The translations under genes were made by a program, and so were the position numbers. The notes under the pieces were generated by a model. It had not been told where the DNA came from, did no database searches, and saw only the letters and a program-made list of their open reading frames with translations. A stretch of 5,411 nt of DNA from Deltaproteobacteria bacterium (lineage in GTDB: Bacteria > Desulfobacterota > GWC2-55-46). Numbering within the stretch: the first letter of the stretch is position 1; every line of letters begins with the position of its first letter. The stretch lies in NCBI GenBank assembly GCA_016182705.1, contig JACPGA010000228.1, positions 1-5,411 of the forward strand, written 5' to 3'. Below are positions 1 to 5,018 of this stretch, one piece after another.

Positions 1-15
1 CGCCAATTTGGTTGA

Positions 16-134
16 GGCTGCTCAAAAAGGTTCAGATGTTAGGAGTCGAGGCCGAGGAATGAGGCGTACCGTAAGGTACGTCGCAGTGAACTCGCGCCGA
101 AGACGACAACGCAGATGGGCCTTTTTCAGCAGCC
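16..134. repeat. Structured inverted-repeat element (MITE- or REP-like) after atpB
   Basis: The two ends are near-perfect 15-base inverted repeats: GGCTGCTCAAAAAGG at 16-30 and CCTTTTTCAGCAGCC at 120-134, with one mismatch. Inside are two more nested pairings. GGCCGAG at 50-56 pairs with CTCGCGCC at 91-98, with one bulged C. CGTACC at 65-70 pairs perfectly with GGTACG at 75-80 around a GTAA loop, which would be a GNRA tetraloop in RNA. CAGATG also occurs directly repeated near both ends (33-38 and 112-117). There is no room for a transposase. The flanks GTTGA (11-15) and GTTAA (135-139) could be a decayed target duplication, but five bases with one mismatch is weak. From memory, similar GCTGCT(C/G)AAAAAGG-ended elements are dispersed in deltaproteobacterial-type genomes, which I cannot check here. 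It could be a non-autonomous mobile element, a 3'-end stabilising structure or a terminator of the atp transcript. Confidence 0.7.
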
Positions 135-140
135 GTTAAA

Positions 141-797
141 TCAATGGGCTTCCTCTAGCGCCCCGCCTATGTACATCATGGAAAGGAGCGCGAAGATGAA
201 GGCCTGTATGAACACGACCAGAACTCCGAGCACGGTCGAAAGGGCAAGCAGCGGATAGGCTATCGGCATCAGTATGAGAAGGACGCCAACTATCTGCTCA
301 TGTCCCATTATGTTTCCGAAAAGACGAAGCGAAAGAGAAACGGGCCTTGCAAGATGGCCGATTATCTCTATGGGGAGCATCAAGGGGGCAAGCCACCAGA
401 CCGGGCCGGTGAAGTGCTTGAAGTACTTGAGCCCGTGCTCTTTAACACCGATTACATGGGTCGCCAGGAAGACTATCAATGCCAGTGCCAGAGTCGTGTT
501 GAGGTTAGCGGTAGGCGGCAGAAGCCCGGGTATGAGGCCCAAAAGGTTCGACACGAAGATGAAGACAGCGAAGGTGAGTACGAACGGGAAGTACTTCCTG
601 CCCTTGTGTCCCATGGTCTCGTCAACGAGGTTGCTGAAGGCCGTTATGACCAGCTCGAGTATCGACTGCGTGGCCCCCGGCACCAGCTGGAGCCTCTTGG
701 CCATTATGACCGAGAATATCGAGAGGCCCATGATAATGTATATCATGAAGGCCGTATGGGCCTGGAGTCCGAATGTCGGAATTATCGTGTCATGCAT
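141..797 (-). CDS. atpB: F-type ATP synthase subunit a (F0 proton channel)
   Basis: This 218-residue integral membrane protein forms the proton half-channels beside the c-ring of the F1F0 ATP synthase. The hallmark SLSLRLFGN segment carries the essential arginine (R158, matching E. coli R210). E167 matches E. coli E219 and Q198 in IQAFIF matches Q252. Position 191, matching E. coli H245, is Gly, while His166 sits where E. coli has G218. About five hydrophobic segments are visible: 15-33, 70-92, 100-117, 135-150 with the Arg helix following, and 168-212. It lacks the longer N-terminus of E. coli subunit a but is complete for the short bacterial type. The ATG at 797 is preceded by GGGAGG (807-812) at good spacing and overlaps the atpI stop by 8 bases, suggesting coupled translation. 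The structured repeat starts six bases after the stop codon. No c-subunit gene is visible. Confidence 0.97.
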   Translation of the reverse strand: MHDTIIPTFGLQAHTAFMIYIIMGLSIFSVIMAKRLQLVPGATQSILELVITAFSNLVDETMGHKGRKYFPFVLTFAVFIFVSNLLGLIPGLLPPTANLNTTLALALIVFLATHVIGVKEHGLKYFKHFTGPVWWLAPLMLPIEIIGHLARPVSLSLRLFGNIMGHEQIVGVLLILMPIAYPLLALSTVLGVLVVFIQAFIFALLSMMYIGGALEEAH

Positions 798-1197
798 TGA
801 AGCTTTCCTCCCTTGCGAAGTAGATCATGGTGCAGACCGCCGTTATGATGGACAGCGTGAACCCGGCCACCAGCGGCCATGGGCTCATAAGCCCTTTTAC
901 TATGAACAGGGCAAACAGGGCGGCGACAAGGGCGAACCTTATGGGGTACGCCATGGTCACGAACCTGCCTGCCTTCTCGGGGCTCATCCTCACGCCCCTG
1001 CGGGCGATCCTTAAAAGCCAGTAGATGTTAAGAGCGCCTATTGTAAACCCGGCCGCGAAACCGGGCACGATGGAACTGTCGAAAAATACCAGAATCCCGG
1101 CTACGGCCGCGCAGGCTGAGACATTTACAAGGGCCAGCCTTGAGGATATCCGGATCGTGAGCGCCTCAAGGCCAACTGCTGCGGCATTATAGCCCAT
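790..1197 (-). CDS. atpI: ATP synthase subunit I (AtpI-like accessory membrane protein)
   Basis: A 135-residue, four-helix membrane protein (roughly 23-38, 43-64, 86-103 and 107-127) lying directly before atpB. It fits the ATP synthase subunit I family (ATP-synt_I), whose members assist c-ring assembly or stability, or Mg2+ supply, without belonging to the mature enzyme. The segment GALNIYWLLRIARRG (54-68), a G-x-x-N-x-x-W helix followed by a basic loop, is typical. Identification rests on topology, size and position as much as on sequence, because the family is poorly conserved. The ATG at 1197 is the only plausible start: an in-frame TGA lies at 1209-1207 and only three codons separate it from the ATG. 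An AAGGA sits unusually close, at 1205-1201. The gene overlaps the atpZ stop by 11 bases, so translation probably depends on ribosomes finishing atpZ. Confidence 0.82.
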   Translation of the reverse strand: MGYNAAAVGLEALTIRISSRLALVNVSACAAVAGILVFFDSSIVPGFAAGFTIGALNIYWLLRIARRGVRMSPEKAGRFVTMAYPIRFALVAALFALFIVKGLMSPWPLVAGFTLSIITAVCTMIYFAREESFNA

Positions 1198-1408
1198 ACT
1201 TCCTTGTCAATTCGTATATGTTCTTGAAACCCGCGGCTATCCCGAAGATAAGGAATATTATTGTGAGCCAGGGCTTCGTGCCAAAGTACTTGTCGAGATA
1301 AATGCCAATTATGAGAAAGAGGAAGGTCGAGACCACCATGGCGATGCCCATTGAGGCGAGCATCGCCAGACCTTTGAAAAAACCCCGGTCATTTTTGTTT
1401 TCAGGCAT
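1187..1408 (-). CDS. atpZ: AtpZ/AtpI-family small membrane protein, first gene of atp cluster
   Basis: A 73-residue protein with a charged N-terminus (MPENKNDRG) and two transmembrane helices, at about 15-37 and 46-63. The turn G-x-Y-L-D-K-Y-F-G (35-43) followed by a proline and a second glycine-containing helix is the pattern of the AtpZ/AtpI family (ATPase_gene1), small proteins encoded at the head of F0 operons. AtpZ with AtpI has been linked to Mg2+/Ca2+ transport and c-ring assembly, but the role here is inferred from family and position. I place the start at 1408 and not at the upstream in-frame ATG at 1429. The 1408 ATG has AAGGGGG five bases upstream and gives the usual family N-terminus, whereas the longer form would place this ribosome site inside the coding region. 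It is probably the first cistron, transcribed from a promoter near 1498-1469. Confidence 0.85.
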   Translation of the reverse strand: MPENKNDRGFFKGLAMLASMGIAMVVSTFLFLIIGIYLDKYFGTKPWLTIIFLIFGIAAGFKNIYELTRKYGL

Positions 1409-1413
1409 GACTA

Positions 1414-1420
1414 CCCCCTT
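1414..1420 (-). promoter_or_regulatory. Ribosome binding site fixing the atpZ start
   Basis: On the minus strand AAGGGGG lies five bases before the ATG at 1408. It falls inside the 7-codon extension that would result from starting at 1429, so it argues for the shorter protein. Confidence 0.7.
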
Positions 1421-1468
1421 AACGCGCATTTTAATCAGGTTTTCCAGGGGGGCCTGTACAATCGAGGT

Positions 1469-1498
1469 TTATTAACATATGCCGCAAGACAAAGTCAA
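1469..1498 (-). promoter_or_regulatory. Predicted sigma-70 promoter of the atpZ-atpI-atpB operon
   Basis: On the minus strand TTGACT (1498-1493) matches five of six -35 bases. With an 18-base spacer it is followed by TAATAA (1474-1469), a weak -10 preceded by TG plus one base, the extended -10 signature. The start of transcription would fall near 1462, giving a leader of about 54 nt before the atpZ ATG at 1408. The -10 is poor, so the call depends on the -35 and the TG. Confidence 0.45.
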
Positions 1499-1592
1499 AC
1501 TATATTTTCCCGGCCCCTTTGCAGGAAAGCCGCCCCATGACTTGAGTATACACGCCCGGTTGCCACAATGAGCGCGCCCTGTCCAGCCTTTC

Positions 1593-1620
1593 TTGACTGG
1601 TGCAGATTTTGTGATAAAAT
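1593..1620 (+). promoter_or_regulatory. Predicted extended -10 sigma-70 promoter of the nucleotidyltransferase operon
   Basis: TTGACT (1593-1598) is followed after a 16-base spacer by TAAAAT (1615-1620). The -10 is preceded by TG plus one base (1612-1614), an exact extended -10 arrangement. Transcription should begin near 1627, leaving an untranslated leader of about 88 nt before the GTG at 1715. It diverges from the atp promoter, with about 95 bases between the two -35 boxes. Confidence 0.68.
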
Positions 1621-1643
1621 CATTCGGCTTTTTAAATCCTGCC

Positions 1644-1682
1644 ATGAAACTTTCCCGGTTATCCCGGCTGACGCGTCTTTAG
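1644..1682 (+). other. Possible 12-codon upstream ORF in the leader
   Basis: ATG at 1644 opens a short frame encoding MKLSRLSRLTRL and ending with TAG at 1680-1682, 32 bases before the main GTG. The peptide is a threefold S/T-R-L repeat, rich in Arg and Leu, using CGG twice and CGT once. It lies entirely within the predicted leader. No Shine-Dalgarno-like sequence precedes it, which is the main argument against translation. It may be a chance frame. Confidence 0.2.
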
Positions 1683-1694
1683 TATAAAAATTTT

Positions 1695-1707
1695 TCTCCA
1701 AAGGAGA
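1695..1707 (+). promoter_or_regulatory. Shine-Dalgarno within a small hairpin before the GTG start
   Basis: AAGGAGAT (1701-1708) is a strong ribosome site, with GGAG eight bases from the GTG at 1715, and it decides that start. It is also part of TCTCC-AAA-GGAGA (1695-1707), a perfect five-pair stem with a three-base loop that would cover the site in the mRNA. The pairing is seen in the sequence; any effect on translation is inference. Confidence 0.6.
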
Positions 1708-1714
1708 TGAATCC

Positions 1715-4228
1715 GTGAAAAGCATCATTATGGCCGGGGGCTTTGGCACAAGGCTCCGCCCGCTTACCAACAACCTGCCCAAGCCAATGGTGCCGATGGC
1801 TAACAGGCCCATGATGGAGCATATCATCGAGCTCCTCAAGAAAAACTCCATAACCGACCTGACTTCCCTGCTGTACTTCCAGCCCGAGATGCTGACCGAA
1901 CGCCTTGGCGACGGGTCGGCCTTCGGAGTAAAGCTCGGCTACATAACGCTCACTGTAGACCTGGGCACTGCCGGGGCCGTGGGCAGCGCCATGAGAAAGC
2001 TCGGCGGGGACGAGACGACCCTCATCATAAGCGGCGACGTCTTGACCGATATCGACCTCAACAAGGCAGTCCAGTTCCACAAGGAAAAAGGGTCTGTGGC
2101 AACCATTGTCCTCACGAGGGTCGAAAACCCTCTGCCATTCGGCATAGTCATAACCGACGCCGAAGGAAGGATAGTGAGATTTCTGGAGAAGCCGAGCTGG
2201 GGCGAGGTCTTCAGCGACACCATCAATACCGGCATATACATCCTGGAAAAGAAGGTCCTCGACTACATACCTGTGGATAAAGAGTTCGATTTCAGCAAGG
2301 ACCTCTTCCCCACGCTCCTTGAAAAGGGCGAGCCAATATACGGCTACACCGCGAAAGGCTACTGGAAAGACGTGGGCAGCCTCGAAGAGTACAGGATAGC
2401 CAACATGGATATTCTGCAGGGCCTTGTCACTGTCGACATACCCGGCGACCGTATAGAAAAAAGAAGGCTCTGGGTAGGCAAGGGCTCGCGCATAGACTTT
2501 ACCGCCAAGCTCGAAGGGTCGATAGTCATAGGCGAGAATTGCAGGGTAGGGGCTGACGCGAGGATATCCAATTCCATCATAGGCCCCAATTCAGTTGTGG
2601 AGGAAGGGGCCGTCATAATCGACTCTGTCCTCTGGGACAACACCCGGGCCGCGCGCGGCGCGTCAATGCACGAGGATGTCATCGGGAGCTACAGCGAGAT
2701 CCTCGAGAAGGCGCACCTGGCCGAGGGCGTCATCGTAAGCGACCATTGCAGCATAGGGCGGCAGGCGACGGTCAAGGCGAACGTCAAGGTCTGGCCATAC
2801 AAGATAGTCGAAGACGACGCTACTCTGGCCTCTTCGCTCATTTGGGGCGAAAAATGGAGCAGAAATATCTTCGCGACTTACGGCGTCACCGGGCTGGCTA
2901 ATATAGAGATATCCCCTGAGTTCGCGGCCAAGCTGGGCGCCGCTTATGGCGCGTCTTTGAAGAAAGGCTCTGCCGTTTCGACCTCAAGAGACGCCCACAA
3001 GACGTCCCGTATGATAAACCGGGCAATGATGACAGGCATACTCTCAACGGGCGTCAATGTCCACGATTATGGCGTGACCCCGATGCCTGTGGTGCGGTTC
3101 CTTTCCAGAAGCGGCACGGAAGCAGGCGGCGTGCACACCCGCAGGTCGCCTTTCGACCCGCAGATACTTGACCTCAAGTTCTTCGATACCAAAGGGCTCG
3201 ATTTGCACCCAGGGTACGAGAAGACGATAGAGAAACTCTTTTTCAGGGAGGACTTTCCCAGAGTGTCGATGGAAGAGACCGGCGAGATGAGCTTTCCCAT
3301 TCACGCGTTCGAGTCTTACCAGGACAGCTTCATGTCGTTGATAGACGCTGAGACCGTAAGGAAGGCGAAGTTCAGGTTCATACTCGATTACTCGTACGGC
3401 TCGTCTTCGAGAATATTCCCGTCGATACTCGGCAAGCTCAACTGCGAGGTCATAGCGCTTAACGCGAACCTTGACGGCAGCAAGACGACCAAGACCGCCG
3501 AAGAGTTCCAGAGGTCGATCGACCAGTTGTCCTCCATTGTCCGCTCGCTTGACGCTGACATGGGCTTTTACCTGGACGCTGGCGGCAAAAAGGTCTTTCT
3601 GTTCGACGAGACGGGCGAAGCCCTTGACGGGGACACGGCCCTGAATATCGTAACCCTCCTTACTCTCAAGTACTGCAAGGAGACCGGCAGGAAGGGGCAC
3701 ATAGCAGTCCCCATCACGGCCTCCAGGGCCATAGACAGGATGGCCGAGACCTACGGCTTTACGGTCAAGAGGACAAAGACGACCGGAAGGGGCCTTATGG
3801 AGGCGGCTGCCGAGGAAGGCACTCTCTTTGTCGGCGAGCAGCAGGGCGGCTACATATTCCCCGAGTTCCAGCCCAACTTCGACGGCATGTACGCCGTGGC
3901 GAAGATACTCGAGATGCTTGCCAGGCACGGCGCGAGGCTCCACAAGCTCATGCGCGAGATACCGCCTTCCATAATCATGAAAGAGAAGGTTTCCTGCTCT
4001 TTCGAGAACAAGGGCATGATAATGAGGAGGCTCGCCGAAGATTCGAGGGATCTGGAGACTGTACTTCTTGACGGAATAAAGATAAAATTCGCAGACGATT
4101 GGCTGGTGGCGTATCCGAGCCAGGACATGCCGTACTTCAATCTCGTGGCCGAGGCCTCGACCGAAGAGGCGGCCCATGCGCTCGTGAACCAATACTCGGA
4201 GAAGATAAAAGAATGGCAGAGATCATAA
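1715..4228 (+). CDS. Sugar-1-phosphate nucleotidyltransferase fused to phosphomannomutase-like domain
   Basis: An 837-residue three-part protein. Residues 1-235 are a nucleotidyltransferase domain with the signature GGFGTRLRPLT (8-18), PKP (22-24), SGD (106-108, metal Asp), FLEKP (156-160), NTGIY (171-175) and KDVGSLEEY (218-226). Residues 252-375 are hexapeptide-type left-handed beta-helix repeats. Residues 383-837 resemble phosphomannomutase/phosphoglucomutase. Such fusions are usually annotated mannose-1-phosphate guanylyltransferase, making GDP-mannose for cell-surface glycans; glucose-1-phosphate cannot be excluded as substrate. The mutase motifs are altered: HTRRSPFDP (474-482) replaces the phosphoserine loop, DADMG (613-617) the DGDxDR metal loop, GEQQGG (707-712) the sugar loop GExSGH, and PSQDMP (801-806) the phosphate loop. 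The GTG start at 1715 is set by a strong Shine-Dalgarno. It is cytoplasmic, with no signal peptide, and heads an operon with the downstream hydrolase. The architecture is certain; the exact substrate is not. Confidence 0.88.
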   Translation: MKSIIMAGGFGTRLRPLTNNLPKPMVPMANRPMMEHIIELLKKNSITDLTSLLYFQPEMLTERLGDGSAFGVKLGYITLTVDLGTAGAVGSAMRKLGGDETTLIISGDVLTDIDLNKAVQFHKEKGSVATIVLTRVENPLPFGIVITDAEGRIVRFLEKPSWGEVFSDTINTGIYILEKKVLDYIPVDKEFDFSKDLFPTLLEKGEPIYGYTAKGYWKDVGSLEEYRIANMDILQGLVTVDIPGDRIEKRRLWVGKGSRIDFTAKLEGSIVIGENCRVGADARISNSIIGPNSVVEEGAVIIDSVLWDNTRAARGASMHEDVIGSYSEILEKAHLAEGVIVSDHCSIGRQATVKANVKVWPYKIVEDDATLASSLIWGEKWSRNIFATYGVTGLANIEISPEFAAKLGAAYGASLKKGSAVSTSRDAHKTSRMINRAMMTGILSTGVNVHDYGVTPMPVVRFLSRSGTEAGGVHTRRSPFDPQILDLKFFDTKGLDLHPGYEKTIEKLFFREDFPRVSMEETGEMSFPIHAFESYQDSFMSLIDAETVRKAKFRFILDYSYGSSSRIFPSILGKLNCEVIALNANLDGSKTTKTAEEFQRSIDQLSSIVRSLDADMGFYLDAGGKKVFLFDETGEALDGDTALNIVTLLTLKYCKETGRKGHIAVPITASRAIDRMAETYGFTVKRTKTTGRGLMEAAAEEGTLFVGEQQGGYIFPEFQPNFDGMYAVAKILEMLARHGARLHKLMREIPPSIIMKEKVSCSFENKGMIMRRLAEDSRDLETVLLDGIKIKFADDWLVAYPSQDMPYFNLVAEASTEEAAHALVNQYSEKIKEWQRS

Positions 4229-4860
4229 CCATACCCGTAGGCGCCCTTGAGGTTAACTGTTACATCGTATGGGACGCGGACACACTCGAAGGCGTGATAA
4301 TAGACCCGGGCGCTGACGCCCCTGAGATAGAGGCCGCCGTAAAGAGTGAGGGCGTCAATGTCAGGTGCGTCATCAATACGCATGGCCACTTCGACCATGT
4401 CGGAGCTGACAAGGCGATGAAGGCCGCTTACGGCGCGCCTGTTGCCATACACCCGAATGACGCCGCCCTCATGGCTGAAGCTCACGAGCACGGCATATTT
4501 TTCGGGGTGACTACGCCACAGCAGAGCGAGCCGGACATACTGCTTGAGGATGGGCAGGTAATAGAGTACGGCCCTTTGAAGCTCAAGGTCATACATACCC
4601 CGGGGCACACCAGGGGAGGGGTATGCCTCTATATGGAAGACGGGAAGGTTCTGTTTACCGGGGACACGCTTTTTGCCGGTTCTGTCGGCAGGACCGATTT
4701 CGAAGGCGGCTCCATGGAAGACCTTATGTCATCGATTACGGGCAAGCTCCTGCCGCTCGGTAATGATGTGCGGGTGCTGCCGGGCCATGGGCCTGAATCG
4801 ACCATCGGCGAGGAGCGGGAAATAAACCCTTTTCTCGCTGGAATGAAAAAGGTAAAATAA
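4213..4860 (+). CDS. MBL-fold metallo-hydrolase, glyoxalase II-like
   Basis: A 215-residue metallo-beta-lactamase-fold hydrolase of the GloB (hydroxyacylglutathione hydrolase-like) group, probably a cytoplasmic dinuclear zinc enzyme acting on a thioester or similar ester. The metal ligands are all present: THGHFDH (H57, H59, D61, H62), H132 in HTPGHT, D151 in TGDTLF, and H192 in LPGHG. GRTDFEGGS (159-167) and the closing INPFL (204-208) are typical of the short bacterial form, which lacks the longer C-terminal substrate domain of classical glyoxalase II, so glutathione specificity should not be assumed. The ATG at 4213 is chosen over an upstream in-frame ATG at 4099, which would read 38 residues through the preceding gene. 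GGAG at 4198-4201 precedes it. It overlaps the preceding CDS by 16 bases, implying one transcript and coupled translation. A hairpin terminator lies 38 bases after its stop. Confidence 0.92.
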   Translation: MAEIITIPVGALEVNCYIVWDADTLEGVIIDPGADAPEIEAAVKSEGVNVRCVINTHGHFDHVGADKAMKAAYGAPVAIHPNDAALMAEAHEHGIFFGVTTPQQSEPDILLEDGQVIEYGPLKLKVIHTPGHTRGGVCLYMEDGKVLFTGDTLFAGSVGRTDFEGGSMEDLMSSITGKLLPLGNDVRVLPGHGPESTIGEEREINPFLAGMKKVK

Positions 4861-4897
4861 AGACTGAAAATTGTTTTTTTTCCTGAACTTAAGCGTC

Positions 4898-4957
4898 AGG
4901 GCGAAAATAAAAGTGCTCACATGTACCTGTACATGCCGCGCTTTTTATTTCCGCCCT
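4898..4957. terminator. Long palindrome, probable bidirectional terminator
   Basis: The outer arms AGGGCG (4898-4903) and CGCCCT (4952-4957) are perfectly complementary. They are followed inward by an A-rich arm (4904-4912) facing a T-rich arm (4942-4950), then GTGC (4913-4916) facing GCGC (4938-4941). The core is CATGTAC-CT-GTACATG (4920-4935). Read rightward, the core and GTGC/GCGC stem are followed by TTTTTATTT, as in an intrinsic terminator for the upstream operon. Read leftward, the same stem is followed by TTTTATTTT. It separates the hydrolase gene from coaBC. The stem has an internal loop (TCA against CC), so strength is uncertain. Confidence 0.65.
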
Positions 4958-4960
4958 TCC

Positions 4961-4989
4961 TTGATTTCAGAAAAAATATTCAATTTTAA
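4961..4989 (+). promoter_or_regulatory. Weak candidate promoter for coaBC
   Basis: TTGATT (4961-4966) with a 17-base spacer to TTTTAA (4984-4989), in a very AT-rich stretch (4969-5000) just after the terminator-like palindrome. The -35 is reasonable and the -10 is poor. A promoter is expected here because the palindrome should block read-through, but the exact site is unsure. Confidence 0.3.
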
Positions 4990-5003
4990 AAGCATAAATA
5001 TTC

Positions 5004-5010
5004 AAGGCGG
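5004..5010 (+). promoter_or_regulatory. Ribosome binding site supporting the TTG start of coaBC
   Basis: AAGGCGG differs by one base from the consensus AAGGAGG and lies eight bases before TTG at 5019. With the in-frame TAA at 4995-4997 and no ATG or GTG in between, it fixes the start. Confidence 0.7.
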
Positions 5011-5018
5011 ACAGACCC

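Larger units (their letters stand above)
1409..1714. other. Divergent intergenic region between atpZ and the manC-type gene
   Basis: This 306-base region separates the leftward atp cluster from the rightward nucleotidyltransferase operon. It holds the atpZ ribosome site (1414-1420), a leftward promoter candidate (1469-1498), a rightward extended -10 promoter (1593-1620), and a leader with a tiny upstream ORF (1644-1682) and a hairpin over the Shine-Dalgarno (1695-1707). Between the two promoters (1499-1592) I see no gene, terminator or known riboswitch. There is one weak alternative rightward -35/-10 pair, TTGAGT at 1542 with CACAAT at 1564. Confidence 0.7.

Noticed and set aside
11..139. Target-site duplication GTTGA/GTTAA flanking the repeat element
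   Set aside because: Five bases with one mismatch is not enough to claim a transposition footprint. It is mentioned only as a possibility in the element entry.
274..1014. Long rightward open frames over the atp genes (274-1014, 300-800, 827-1024)
   Set aside because: They lie antisense to atpB and atpI, whose motifs and overlaps are clear. Their translations show no domain pattern and are typical of antisense frames in GC-rich coding DNA.
1612..1622. TGAT-AAA-ATCA symmetry over the -10 box, resembling half-sites of FNR/CRP-type regulators
   Set aside because: The spacing (3 bases) does not fit FNR (4) or CRP (6), and the match is only four bases per arm in AT-rich DNA.
1655..1667. CCGG-TTATC-CCGG stem in the leader
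   Set aside because: Four pairs only, and CCGG is self-complementary. The same bases are explained by the repeated codons TCC CGG of the possible mini-ORF.
1409..1714. Riboswitch or small RNA in the intergenic region
   Set aside because: No recognisable aptamer core or strong hairpin with a T-run was seen beyond the small hairpin at the ribosome site.
1495..2080. Leftward open frames at 1495-1851 and 1679-2080
   Set aside because: They cross the divergent promoter region and the start of the nucleotidyltransferase gene and show no family resemblance.
3044..4192. Leftward 382-codon open frame, with others at 3850-4608, 1939-2241 and 2359-2682
   Set aside because: They are antisense to the 837-residue fusion protein and the hydrolase. 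They are rich in Arg, His, Val and Leu in the way of complementary-strand shadows, with no recognisable motif.
4099..4212. Longer N-terminus for the hydrolase from ATG 4099
   Set aside because: It would read 114 extra bases through the preceding coding region and add 38 non-homologous residues. The ATG at 4213 gives the normal family start.
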